In this document: piece after piece, positions 1-11,452 of the stretch
How the letters are laid out: each line of letters begins with the position of its first letter
Position numbering within the stretch: the stretch's first letter is position 1
NCBI GenBank assembly: GCA_018873225.1
Contig: JAEILZ010000003.1
Coordinates: forward strand, 3,410,001 to 3,474,000
Direction: 5' to 3'
Origin: [Phialemoniopsis] sp. UDSM-2020
Lineage: Eukaryota > Ascomycota > Sordariomycetes > Thyridiales > Thyridiaceae
Length of the DNA stretch: 64,000 nt
Position numbers and translations under genes: made by a program
Notes under the pieces: generated by a model
Told to the model about the DNA's origin: nothing
The model's database searches: none
What the model saw: the letters and a program-made list of their open reading frames with translations, nothing else

Positions 1-925
1 GCTCGTTGCCACCACCCTGCGTAGTCGATTGATGTACTGCTTTGCCTAGGGCTTGAGCTCGTTCTCTCGCAGAGCGGGACAAAACATTCAGTTTCGCCTG
101 CGAGGGTGAGTTTTGCTGTGAGGCCCTGGAGCGAATCCATGCTGGAGATGAAGCACTGCCCCAGAGTCCCTCTCGTTCGTCGCCGTGTCGACCCTGCCAA
201 TCGACATAGCCGACTGAGCGCTGGGAGGGAGACTGGGTACTCGGGGTCTTGGATTTGCTGGCGATGTAAAGAACGCCCTCCATTGCATCCACCTGGGTAT
301 GCATGGTGTAGAGGGCATCGTCCTCCAGTCTCTCTTCAGTTTCTAGGCGGCCTAGCAGCTCGCTGATCCGATCGACCAAGATGGTGCGGCTGTCAAGGGG
401 GCGGTCATCATATTGGCTATGGCGGTAGCCGCCGTTTCCCGCTAAAAGCTCGTCCTCGTCGTATTGTTCTGAATCTTGAAATCCTTCAGCAGATTTCTGA
501 GGCGAGAAAGGGGAGAACAGCTGGCGCTGGAGAGGTGAGCCAGAGCCGAAACGGGCCCCGCGACCCGGAGTAAGGCGCGGAGGTGTTAGTGGCGAAGAAG
601 TAGAGGGGCTTTCCAGAGACTGTGAAGGAGCGAGTTCTGGGGGCGTTCGTGGGCGACCGCGATGCTTCTGGGGTTGATGTTGCACTCCGAGAGCATCAAC
701 GACGTCACCGCCGGGGATGGCAGGCGGCGAGCGGGGCATCTCCAAGAGAGGTGGCCCCGGAGTCGGGCCCGTGTAAACGGCGGTGTGTGGCGGTGCCGCT
801 GTCAGCCGAAAGATCCAATGAGCAGGTTTGAGACACTGTGCTTGATCAGCGTCTGCCCTTGCAGTGGAATTTTGAGTTATTGGCCGTTGGAATTGCGACC
901 ATGGGTTGACGTGCACCGATTGCAT
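1..925 (-). CDS. Unrecognised proline/serine-rich protein, N-terminal part (cut by window edge)
   Basis: I do not recognise this gene. A minus-strand frame starts at the ATG at 925 and stays open for about 308 codons to the left edge, so the C-terminus lies outside the window. The first 150 or so residues are rich in Pro, Ser and Thr with many TP/SP dipeptides (TPPRLTP, LFSPFSPQK), and SPQK fits the CDK consensus S-P-x-K. Around residues 185-235 the sequence becomes charged and helical (VDRISELLGRLETEERLEDD), which could form a short coiled coil. The end is again low complexity. The uninterrupted length and the Ser/Pro composition argue for coding. The start is inferred: the frame is also open upstream of 925, so an upstream exon or start is possible. 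No function is proposed. Confidence 0.55.
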   Translation of the reverse strand, partial: MQSVHVNPWSQFQRPITQNSTARADADQAQCLKPAHWIFRLTAAPPHTAVYTGPTPGPPLLEMPRSPPAIPGGDVVDALGVQHQPQKHRGRPRTPPELAPSQSLESPSTSSPLTPPRLTPGRGARFGSGSPLQRQLFSPFSPQKSAEGFQDSEQYDEDELLAGNGGYRHSQYDDRPLDSRTILVDRISELLGRLETEERLEDDALYTMHTQVDAMEGVLYIASKSKTPSTQSPSQRSVGYVDWQGRHGDEREGLWGSASSPAWIRSRASQQNSPSQAKLNVLSRSARERAQALGKAVHQSTTQGGGNE

Positions 926-2625
926 TAGCTGTGGCTTGAGTGAGACGAATTGTGTGGAGATCTGCAGGAAAGCTTGAGCTTAATCGCGCCTTATCTTATC
1001 GATAAACAATCATCAGTGGCCTAAAAAGCACGGGCCATGTCTCCAGTCTCGTCCTCGAAGACTGGATGAATGGATCCAGCCCCGAGACATTCCGATCACC
1101 CGAGCAGTCTACCGGCTTGCTGAAGCTTCTGTTCGGTCGCGTGGTCCCCCGTCAAGGATGATCAATGTACCTTTGTCTGCTTATTAAACTCTCGGTAGCT
1201 GTCCTTACCTCTGTTCTGGCACGGTGGTACCTGGTCCTCTGCCGGGAAAGCCAAAACACGGTAGGCCCTGCCAAGCCCGATTATCACATGAAAAAAGCCT
1301 ATGTTTTTCCCCAGGACATGCCAATGAGCATGTGGCTATCTCTGGGATACCTGAACAATATTGATTGACCTTACTATTGCATCTGTACGGGATATTCGAC
1401 TAGGTATTTCGTACATCATCGAAATGGAATCCATCCGAGTCACAGAGCTATAAAGCTGGGGTTACTAGAGGCTGGCCGGAAACGTCCTGTCGGTGGAGAA
1501 CGGCCTAGCATTTCCACGAGAATGGGCGTAATGTTTGGGAGTGTGGGGAAGGCGTCTGGGCGCTGCGATGGAGGCTCCCTCCTCGTTCAATAGCCGGCCG
1601 AGTGGAGTGAACTTTTGCATCCCGAAACCAGAGTGCTTGGCTTGGCTCTCTGGCATGGGAACTCTGGAGAGACGAGGAGATATAAAGAAGTGATTTTCGA
1701 ATCTTTGGAGTTAGTCTTGTCTCTCGAAAAGGGAGAATAATGGCCAGCATGCCTCGGTGCCAGGGCAGGATATTCAATTTCCCCGCGTGACCAAAGAAGC
1801 TACCCCTGCCATCCTGGCGCACACTCGAGGCCACCACGGTCAGAGGGAAATGAAGAGCAGAGTCACGATATCTACTCACTTACCCAGGAGTACCTGTTCG
1901 CACTTCCAACAACCCCGGCAAAGAGTGAGAAAAGGGGGGATGGATAACTAGGCATTCGTGTACACTCTTGAGCTTGCATATCCATTTCCCGTCCGTACGG
2001 AGTAAGTAGACTACAGCAATTAGATAGAGCCTAGAGGCAGACCAGCCCAGTCTGGCGCGCCGCCAATCCCTCCCACTTCGCTCTGGCTCTACCGAAAAGT
2101 TCCTTGGGGTGCATGACACTTCGGTTCCTGCTACCAGCACTGCCAGGCCAGACCTACTAATTCCTCGTCCTCCTCTTCCCACTCTTTCTCCCTCTATGGT
2201 TATTTTTTGTGTATGTTCCTTTTCCTTATCATACAACATTCTTTTCCTTTGCCCATTGTGCTTGTCGTAAAAAGTGCATATTGGTGTTCTTGACATTGTG
2301 CGCGTGCCTGACTTTGGCTGGTTCTGGTTCTTTAGTTGCGTCATAACCAGAAAACCCCCCGGGCACCCGCACGCCTTGCCTCGGTCTCGGTTATAGTCAT
2401 ACTTACTCGGGCACCCGCCGCACCGCCGAACACACAACCCGCCATCCAAACTCTCGAGAACACTCACGACACAGGCGAGGCTGCAACCCCAGCTGTGCAA
2501 TATCTACGCTACCGGAGCTTGCAGACAATCCTTTTGCTGCTCATGTTCGCCAATTGCCATCCTATAAGAACAGTTTAACTACTTTCTGCAGGGGCTGCTC
2601 CCCCCCGCACAGCTCGTCGCCCGTC
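926..2625. other. Intergenic; shared upstream region of the partial gene and the PDK-family kinase
   Basis: Both flanking genes point away from this 1.7 kb, so it should hold two promoters. The right half has pyrimidine-rich stretches (about 2160-2200) like those found before fungal start codons. Reading frames here (for example minus 1880-2500) show no family resemblance and overlap the probable kinase leader. No RNA gene seen. Confidence 0.5.
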
Positions 2626-4194
2626 ATGTCGTGGAAGGCGACAGACAGATTGATGGACACCATCAGGCATTATGCCAGCTTCCCTGCAACCGGTGTCAGC
2701 CTGCGGCAAATGGTCCAGTTTGGCGAGAAGCCATCAACAGGTATGTTTCGAGCTCTCAATTGCTTCGTATGTCGCATTGCCCGCGCTGTACTGACGTGTC
2801 TGGCGTGACCATCAGGTACCTTATTCCGCGCTTCACAGTTCCTCGCCGAAGAGCTCCCCATCCGCCTGGCGCATCGTGTCCAGGAGCTAGATCAACTTCC
2901 TGATGGACTCAATGAGATGCCCTCTGTCAGGAGGGTGCAAGACTGGTATGCGCAGTCATTCGAGGTATGTTTCCATCCCATCGTCATGTAGTCTTGTCAC
3001 GCCATGACTCACATGCTATTCCATGCAGGAAATCACGACGCTACCCCGACCAGACCTCGACAAACAGCTAAAGGGCCGCTTGATGAAGCCCGCGAAGGGT
3101 GGCAAGTACTGGCTCTCAGAAGCAACGCCGAATCCCAGCATCGACCCTGGGCAGTACACCTCCCTGGCGAACATCTCTCATACGGGCAACGGTAACGGCA
3201 ACGGTCACAACAAAAAGAGCCTGAGCTCAAGGAGATACTTCGCTTCCGTAGACGACAGAGGCGATTGGCCACCGGAGCTACAGCTATACAATCAAAAGTT
3301 CGCCCAGACCCTCCACAAGATCAAGAGGAGGCACGACGGCGTTGTCACCACGATGGCGCAGGGCATCCTCGAATACAAGAGGAAACGGCAAAGGATGCAG
3401 ATCGACCACAACATTCAAGCGTTCCTCGACCGATTCTACATGTCACGTATTGGTATAAGAATGCTGATCGGCCAACACATCGCCCTCACCGATCAGAGCC
3501 ACTACCGAGACCCTACGTACGTCGGCATCATCTGCACGAAGACCAACGTCCGTGACCTGGCGCAAGAAGCGATCGAAAATGCCCGGTTCGTCTGCGAGGA
3601 CCATTATGGCCTTTTTGAGGCGCCCAAGATCCAGCTCGTGTGCAACCCGAATCTGAACTTTATGTATGTTCCGGGACACTTGTCTCACATGCTGTTTGAG
3701 ACCTTGAAGAACTCGCTGCGTGCGGTGGTCGAGACGCACGGACAGGACAAGCAGGAGTTCCCCGTGACGAAAGTCATTGTCGCGGAGGGCAAAGAAGACA
3801 TCACGATCAAGGTGTCGGACGAAGGCGGCGGCATACCCCGGAGCGCGATACCGCTGGTGTGGACGTACATGTACACGACTGTCGATAGGACGCCGAGTCT
3901 GGACCCTGACTTCGATAAGAGCGATTTCAAGGCCCCGATGGCCGGTTTCGGATACGGGTTACCTATATCACGACTGTACGCGAGATACTTTGGAGGCGAT
4001 CTTAAGCTGATTAGCATGGAAGGGCAAGTTTTGCGGTTCCCCCTGTCTCCCTGCATGAATTTCATCCCGAAACTTCTCAATCTTATGACAGAATACCCAG
4101 AAGACTAACTTTGACGGCTTTTGTTCCTAGCTACGGCACGGATGTTTACCTCCACCTCAACAGACTATCCAGTTCCTCAGAACCTCTGCAATAG
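2626..4194 (+). CDS. Mitochondrial pyruvate dehydrogenase kinase family protein (PDK/BCKDK)
   Basis: This family phosphorylates the E1 subunit of pyruvate (or branched-chain ketoacid) dehydrogenase in the mitochondrial matrix and switches the complex off. Exons are 2626-2740, 2816-2964, 3029-4023 and 4131-4194, giving 440 aa. Residues 1-90 match the family helical domain (FPATGVSLRQMVQFG, then LPIRLAHRVQELDQLP). The GHKL ATP-binding half shows the N-box HMLFETLKNSLRA, the D-x-G-x-G motif SDEGGGIPR and GFGYGLPISRLYARYFGGDL. A Gly/Asn-rich insert (GNGNGNGHN) sits near residue 145. The last intron, 4024-4130, is GC-AG (G|GCAAGT...CCTAG|C); it joins MEG to YGTDVYLHL, the expected C-terminus. Read without splicing, the frame ends at 4108 in an unrelated tail. 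Which fungal PDK paralogue this is cannot be settled from the sequence. The next gene is convergent. Confidence 0.93.
4024..4130 (+). other. GC-AG intron in the PDK-family kinase gene
   Basis: The donor is G|GCAAGT, the classical GC-donor consensus, and the acceptor is TTCCTAG|C. A CTAAC branch-like site lies near 4105. Removing these 107 nt keeps phase 2 and restores the conserved motif EGYGTDVYLHL. No GT donor nearby gives that result: the GT at 4028 leaves the frame out of phase. Confidence 0.9.
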
Positions 4195-5278
4195 CAATTA
4201 GCAGTCATGAGGGACGGACATCCGCATTCGCACACGTCTCGAGGATTGGCGCTGCCGCTAAAATACAAAATCCAAAAACAACGCGGGAGGGAGATCTCGG
4301 AGCGCAGACAGGTCGGCGACGCCGAGAGCCTGGTCAACCCCCAGGGCAGCAGTGGTTGGGGCCACTATTACGACCGGTACGACAGCCAGCTGTGACGTGT
4401 TTTTCTTTCTTTTTCTCGTTCTTTTCTTCCTCTCTCTCCCCTTCTTCAGTCTTTTATAATATGTGTGTGATGGGAGGAAACTTTCCATGCTGCACGGGGG
4501 TTTTGGAATTTCTTTCTTTTGCGACAAAGCTGTTTGAAGTGGAAGAAGAACAGGCAAAAAAGCGAAAAAAGCGCGCGCAAACGAAGAAAGAGAGAAGAAC
4601 GTAAAGAATGCTGAAACTGTGACTTGCTTTGTGCTCGGTTAGGGTCGCATATGTGTGCCTATCAATATTTGGCTGCGTGCTGCTGTATACCTTCGAGATC
4701 TGAACGCGGCAGGGGAGGAGTTTTTATTTGGATCGGACGGAAAATGGGAAAGGGGGCGGTTCGAAGGGGAGTGGCACGGGGTGGGAGAGACGCAACGAGA
4801 CGATCGATTTTGTCTACGCTTTCGCACGAACGGGAACGAGGACCGCGAGGTGATGAAAGGCATGGAACGGGCGGGAGAGAAGGAGAACACAAACCCCTGA
4901 AAGCTACCGAATAGGGGAGCAGCGCACTACAGAAGCTGCTTATATTGCATGGTCACCGAGTAGACCATCGAACGATGTATCAGGGGGCAGAGGTTACTTG
5001 CTCGGATAGCGAGAACGACTGACTGCCAGCAAGGTAGCGAAGTTGAATAGGCAATACGAAAGAACTTGTTCCAGCTGACTGTGTGTCTTGATGCTGTGTG
5101 GAAGCCTAGTCATGCAATGCATAAGTGATCAAGTTCCATGATGTCGAAGAAAACGACTGTGTTGATACATGCTAGTAATTTTGCTCAGTAAAGAGTTATA
5201 TGCTACAAACCATCCAACAACCCCCGTCCACGATCTCCTGCCCCTGGCTAACACGCTGCCATAGTGCAAAACAACAAC
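4195..5278. other. Convergent intergenic region with opposed pyrimidine and purine tracts
   Basis: This is the 3' space between the convergent kinase and S1P-lyase genes. A pyrimidine run (4400-4449) is followed about 90 nt later by a purine run (4536-4608), so the two could pair in a transcript. A further purine-rich, G-rich stretch covers about 4720-4890. No gene is supported: the frames present are all low complexity. Confidence 0.5.
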
Positions 5279-7253
5279 TCAAGCCTTGTAAAGCAAATCC
5301 AAAAATCCAGTCGCCAGGTCCACAACGATGCTCTTGTTGGGCAAGCTGCCCGCCACACCGTACAGAGCCGCCGCATCCCCGCTCGCCGCACCCTTGGCCC
5401 CCTTACCCTCGGCGGCGCGCTGCCTCTCGCGCTCGCGCACCTGCTCGACCACGGCCTCGAGGTCCGAGGCCAGGCGCTCCCACACGCGTGCCGTGGGCAG
5501 CGTGAAGGCGACGTGGATGGCCGGCGGGTTCTGCAGCGCGTTGAGGTGCCACCCCTTGTCGCTCATGCCGTCGGCGATGTCGTAGATGGGCAGAGTGTTT
5601 GACTTGAACGCAACGACCGAGACTAAGGGTCGGCCGAGGACCTCTAGCTCGCCGCCTAGGGCGGGGGAAGTGGCGATGCGGTCGGCGAGCTTCTTGGCGG
5701 CGCCGACGATGGTGACACAGGCGTCGAGGTAGCCCGCCTCGCCAACGGACATGAGCGAGGCCCAGCAGGCGGCGATGAGGGCGCCCGGGCGGGATCCGGC
5801 CACGCCGGGCGAGGCGTAGACGCCTCCGGCCCAGTCGGGCGAGACAAAGTACTGGTAGGTGCGCAGGTCGGCGGAGCGGTAGAGCACGGTCGAGTTGCCC
5901 TTGGGGGCGAAGCCGTACTTGTGCGTGTCACACGAGATGCTCGTGACGCCGCGCAGGCGGAAGTCGAAGGGCTGGGACTCGAAGCCGGCGCGGTCGAGGA
6001 AGGGCACGAGGAAGGAGCCGAGGCAGCAGTCGACGTGGAGGGGCAGGCGGCGGCGCAGGGCGAGCTTGGAGAGCGCGGCGACGTCGTCGATAATGCCGTG
6101 CGGGAAGTTGGGCGCCGAGCCGACGAGCAGAATCGTGTTGGAGTTGATGAGGCGCGCGACGCGGCGGACGTCGACCTGGTGCGCGGGCGCGGGGCACTCG
6201 ACGAGGTGCAGCTTGATCTTGAAGTAGTCGCAGGCCTTGTGGAAGGCCGTGTGGGCGGTCTCGGGGATGATCCTGGTGGGCAAGGTTAGGAAGGTAAGAA
6301 GCAGACAACAGAGGGGAAAACTTACATCTCGGGCTCGGTCACGCCGCGCTCGTGATAGGCCTTTTGCCGTGCGCTCAGGCACGCCATGAGGATACTCTCG
6401 GTGCCACCGCTCGTCGAGACGCCAGCGGCGCCGGGAGGGGCATTGAATAGAGACAGGACCATGGCGACGACCTCGGCCTCCATCTTGCGGACACCGGGGA
6501 ACACGTCCGGGTGGATAGGGTTGGCGACGGTGAACTTGCCGTACGCCTCGGTCTGGAGGCGCATGAGGCCGTCCTCGCCGTGGTAGACGGCGCCCGAGAC
6601 GTAGCCGTCCTCCCAGCGGGTGTGGTCCATGGTGGCGAGGGACTCGAGCTCGGCGCGCACGGCGTCCTCGGCCCAGCCCTCCTTGGGCAGGGTCAGGTAG
6701 CGCGTCGACTGCTGGGGCACGAGCTTGGTCTCCATCTTACCGAGGGCCTCGCCGACCTGCTTGCGGACCTGGGTCCGGACGCCGGGGGCCCGGAGGAACC
6801 AGCCGTAGAGGACGCGGCGGCTAGTGACGTAGGCCTCGACGACGGTACCGATGAGGCCCCTGCCACGCAGCTTCCAGATGGTGCGGCGGGTCCATCTCAG
6901 GACGAAGAGGAAGAATATAATGTTGCGGAGCCTAGAGAGTAGTTAGCAAGTCTGGCGAGATGAGAGTACAATACACATATATGAGCTAGAAGGGCCGGAG
7001 GTAAGCCGGTACGGAGGCGGTGCTGAACTCCGAGCCGTCCGACTGAGTTGTATGCGAGTCGGCGGCGAGGCCATCCAGGATGGACGTCCCCGGACCTTCC
7101 GCTGCTCATATACCTCGGTATCGAAATACGTGGTGAAGGAACAGGCACCCACAGGTCAATATTTAGCATCTGCAGCGAGAGGGCCGGCCTCCGGCGCTTG
7201 ACGCTGTTAAAGCTCTCCCGGAGGCTGATCGGCATGCGCGATGAGCCCGGCAT
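5279..7253 (-). CDS. DPL1: Sphingosine-1-phosphate lyase (dihydrosphingosine phosphate lyase)
   Basis: This PLP enzyme of the ER membrane cleaves phosphorylated long-chain bases to a fatty aldehyde and ethanolamine phosphate, the exit step of sphingolipid breakdown. Exons on the minus strand are 7253-7153, 6931-6326 and 6272-5279 (566 aa). A single N-terminal membrane segment (NIIFFLFVLRW, about residues 37-47) is followed by the PLP-dependent decarboxylase fold: VSTSGGTESILMA, HVDCCLGSF and the PLP-lysine motif SCDTHKYGFAPKG near residue 350. The start at 7253 and the donor at 7152 (CT|GTGGGT) were chosen because they join MLNIDL to LRNIIFF in phase 2. The gene is very G/C-rich at third positions. 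Confidence 0.95.
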
Positions 7254-8723
7254 GGTGAACGGCTTCTTCGGTCTCTGATGAGTATGGCCGTGGAGACTAG
7301 CTCTTATCCAATACACGGATCCAGCTTCGATGGGACGGTTCGGATTCAGCAAGAAGAAGAGATATGAGGAAAGAGTCCAAGCACCAATTGCATGAGAATT
7401 ACGAAAGAGGGCCGATGAGACAATATACATCAAATGGTCGGGGACCCGCGGACTTGATTGACTCTCTTTCTCCTCCTTTCGCCTTCTTGGATCAAGGCAT
7501 AGCTGGGGAGTCGGGCAGGTGCCACCACCCCCGCTAGCCCTGTCTTTTTTTCGCCTCTTGTCTTGTTTAGCGGCCGAGCTCCACTGCAGGAGTGACACTC
7601 CCGTCACAATCACATGCCAGCCTTCTTTGCGAGCACCGATGCCGACTGGTCAATTTCGAGTGTGTCAATTGTAAAGTATCTCGAGGCGACAATATATCAA
7701 AGAAAAAACAGGAAACTCGATACTACGTGGCATTTCGACTGCATTGGCGTACTGTCCCTTCTCCAAGGTACCCTGCTGTGGTACGGGAAGCCATGGGGAG
7801 GCTACCGAGGCAAGCCTAGCTCTAGTATCGTTATTAAGCAGCTAAGGTGATAGGCCGGTCAGAAGCACCCCCGGATACGGAGCCGGCGAGGATGCATGAC
7901 CGGCGATATCTTGCTTGAAACATCGAGTCTTACATCTTGTCAAAGCTTGTCATAATTACGGGGAATTCTAGAAGAGCCATTGTAGACAGGGGTGTCTCGT
8001 GTCCAAAGTAGAATAGTGCAGGCTGAGATGTCAGACTCGCCGAGAAACAATGACGACGTCCCCTGCGCGTCGAACCAACAACTGCCATCGGAGCTCCGCT
8101 AACGGAGACCCGGCATCCCGACATTTGATGTCCGTCCATCATCCCAAAAAGTAAGAAAGGTGACGCCGCAGAACATCTCATTGATTGCGCAGCTGCTCTC
8201 AGCATCACCAAGATGACCACGAAACAGGAACATTCGCGTCACCAGTTCACGCGTCTTGCCTCGGAGCTGTCGAGTTCATGTCCAACACCAGTTGGATGCG
8301 ATTTGATTACAGACGAATAGAAATTCCCACCGGCTCTATATTCTAACACACAAATCATCCCTATGTCCACACATAAAGACCGTTACGCCTCTTTTTCAAA
8401 TGCGGTTGAACCCCTCGTACAGTAGGGTTGTGACTTGATCTCTGGGGTTCGTTCATCTCCTCCCAAAGGGTATATGTGAGTGTATATACTCTTCCCAAAA
8501 GTATCTCGGCAGGCATCGGTGGCCTGCCAACAGTAGGAATCGAGATGCGCCTTGTTCTCACCCTCTTCGTTATCCTGAATGCATCAGCAATCGGCCTGTC
8601 CACATAATGAGTCTCATCAATATCATTCCATCGCGTTCATGACGCTCGAACGCCTAGGCCGTGCGCCACAAGTCGTCATGCAGACTTTTGAAGCCCGCTG
8701 TGCCCTTCGCCCGGGCGTTACAA
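7254..8723. other. Intergenic; DPL1 promoter side and 3' side of the GT34 gene
   Basis: These 1.5 kb contain only short frames without recognisable domains. The part next to 7254 should carry the DPL1 promoter and the part next to 8723 the 3' UTR of the glycosyltransferase. No RNA gene or repeat was seen. Confidence 0.5.
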
Positions 8724-9839
8724 TTACGAGGACAGCTTGAATGCCTCTCGCCATGCAGGGGTGTACTTGGCCGCAGCCTTGTCGCAGCTATACTCGCCAG
8801 TGCCCGAGCAGCCCAGTAACCTGACGACGGGATCGCCCTTGGTATAGGCTTCGCCGTGCGATTTTGAGTCGTACGAGTTGAGGGTTCGCTGGGGGACGAG
8901 AGCTAGTTTCGAGAGAATCGTCGGATGCCATTGGACAATATGTTCCTTCAGAGCCGTGGTGTTAGCACTCATTGCCAACGCGATTCTAACTCTTATATGC
9001 TCAAATTGTGGGGACAAGACGTACCAATGCATGCGCTTCCGCCTTCTGGAAGTTGTAGCTCCGATAGATCGGGTCGTACCAGGTTTCGAAGAAGTACTTG
9101 GCCCAGTCGCTGTTTCGGATAATGTAGCTGCTCACTGACAGACCGTCAAAATCCTGGGTGAGCATGAAGTCGACGTCCTGGCCCTTCAGATGCGTAAAGG
9201 TCTTGATGATGCTGTCAGGAGGCACCACCGGGTGATCCTTGATCATTCTCGACTCAATGATGCTGGGCTTCATGAGGTTGTCCTCCACGGTGATATCGGG
9301 ATTCATAATAATTACGTCCAGCTCGAGGAACCAAAAGTAGGTGGCCTCTGGGAACTTGGTGAGGGCGTGGCGCATGGCCACTACCTTTGTCCACGAAAAC
9401 GGCGCGCCACGGAGGTCATAGTCGCCGACCTTAGGAAAGAACACTTCGTAGCCTGCAAGCTGCTGTGTCAGCACATCTGGTACATGCATCCACAAGTCTA
9501 ACCGGCTTCTTGGTGTATCACGTTGTACATACCATGCTTTTCCGCGTACGCTATCCTGTTCTGCTTAATTTGTTCTACGTATGCCGCAGAGTGATCTGTG
9601 TGGTCCAACACTGTTACCAGAACCGCCGGTGGGTTGCCCGAGGGCTTGTGTGGTGCCGGCGGGGCATAGCTTCTACTACTCGGTCGGGTGACGAGGAAGA
9701 TGATGACGATGATGGCGAGCACGCCCAGGGCGATCACCTTGAGGCGGCTCCTGCGCAGGGCGGGCAGTCTCGAGGACGAGGAGCGTGGGACAAAGGGCGG
9801 AGGATTTGAGCTCTTCCGCGGCGGATAAGCAAAGTGCAT
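8724..9839 (-). CDS. GT34 family Golgi alpha-1,6-mannosyltransferase subunit (Mnn10/Mnn11 type)
   Basis: Family GT34 enzymes are type II Golgi proteins; Mnn10/Mnn11 extend the alpha-1,6-mannan backbone in the M-Pol complex. Minus-strand exons 9839-9533, 9452-9025 and 8945-8724 encode 318 aa. A short cytosolic tail (residues 1-33) precedes one membrane anchor (VIALGVLAIIVIIFLV). The catalytic domain follows: KVVAMRHALTKFPEA, FWFLELDVIIMNP, LTQDFDGLSVSSYIIRNSDWAKYFFETWYD and HIVQWHPTILSKLALVPQR. The usual DxD metal site appears here as ELD. Exon joins give GYEVFFPK and AHALEHIVQW. The assignment to the family is firm, but not the choice between Mnn10 and Mnn11. Confidence 0.88.
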
Positions 9840-11452
9840 GGTTGAATGAGTGAAAGATGGCCGAAGCCCTGGAGGAGACTATGTCGATTGGGAGTGCGCC
9901 TCTATCGCTGACGCAGTCGAGGACCGGCTCGCGGTCGTGAATGATCTGGACAAATACTTCAAGGGTGGGTCGCTTGGCTTAAATCTCGTGCTGGCATCTG
10001 AAGCCCCAGAGGGAGACTCCTGGCGTGCGGTCGGTCGGTCGCAGAGAAGGTCGCGTGTCGCCTAGAAAAAGAGGCTCCTGTGAGAAAAAGAAGCTCTTTG
10101 GCAGGTTGAGCACTAGTGATCGTCTTTATCGCAGTGAGTAGGTGTCCTGCAGTCGTCTTGAGATAAGGGGGTGAGGTATAGGTATCTTTTTCGCTCCCCT
10201 GCTAATTGGCGAAATTGTAGTCGCAATGCCGTTGATCGATCACCAAACAGTGTAACACAGCGCTAGACGTCCATGCTGAAGCCCCAACAGAAACGTGGCC
10301 CGTCCGGATGTTCACCTGGATGCACAGAGAGGGAATTTGTCGATTCTGCAATGTAGCAATGCGTACATGTAGAAGAAAGCCGGGGATGCGAGTCGAGGGA
10401 AAAGATCGCCAAAGGGACAGGTGGGCTACAGAAATCCAGGTTGATGCTTTTTTGGAAACCCCCCCTGGCTAATTAACGAACACTACCAGGTGGACTTGGC
10501 GCACCGAAAGATTGGCGGCCGGTGCGCTATTGATCCAGGCCGGATCGAGCCTGCGGGTCCAGCTAGCCAGGTATCGTCAACGCGACTATCTGCCGTGAAA
10601 TGACACGAGACAGAGCGCTCTTAGCTTCCCCAAGCCTTCAGTCGTTCAGCTGCCAACCAGCTGTGCACCCGTATCGTCAGCATGGTAAATCCGAGAGGCG
10701 TTTTTACTTCTCGTATTTATGCAAGCCATGTCAGACCCTCTAGTAAAGGGAATCACATGAGAGCCAATCTTACAAACCATCAATTCTGCATGTCCTTTGG
10801 GCAAGAAAAGTTGTTGATATATTACTACTAGCAATGGCGGCTGAAGACGATTATAGCACGTGTGGAAGTAGAACAGTGGCACAACAACGTTGCCGCAACA
10901 TACAAAACGCTCCGTGAGCCCAACGCTGCGAGCTTTTTTGTATGGCTATCGCATTTTACCGCCGGTACCTTGCCGTTACAATTTCCAGGACACCGGGTTT
11001 AGATTTTGGGGGCGCGCGGATCGGTCCGGCAGTTGGGAGCTTTAGCGAGTTTCTTGTATCTTTTGAACCAACCGTTTTGCTGCCTGTGCCGGTAATGGTC
11101 TTCGTCTTGTGTCCACCATGCCATTCAACGTCCTCGTTTCGTTGGATTAACCGTGAAGGTTGGGAAGAGCTGAAGAAAACTAGAAGTGCCCCGAGGGGCC
11201 TCCTAGGGAGGCTGAGGTTGACGCGTTCGCAACAATCCATATTGAAGCCCAGACAAGACGCCTTGGGCTTCTAGGAAGTTGACGAGACTTTGATCTTTGC
11301 ACACAGACTAGTTGTCTCAACATGGAGGAGTAAGTCGAGCCAACTTAAGAGTGTGCAGATTACAATGCAAATATCTGTCCCTGTTACAGGTCGACAATCT
11401 CATCAACAGCACGCAGTTGGGATCTGGTATCCTCTATTTAACGGCCTATCAC
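9840..11452. other. Intergenic; upstream of GT34 gene, downstream of RING-CH gene
   Basis: Over 1.6 kb I see no coding stretch with a recognisable domain; a plus-strand frame at 10942-11274 has none. The left side should contain the promoter of the GT34 gene. No tRNA-like fold was found. Confidence 0.45.

Noticed and set aside
1880..2500. 206-codon minus-strand frame before the kinase gene
   Set aside because: No family resemblance, Cys/Gly/Arg-rich composition, and it overlaps the expected kinase promoter and leader.
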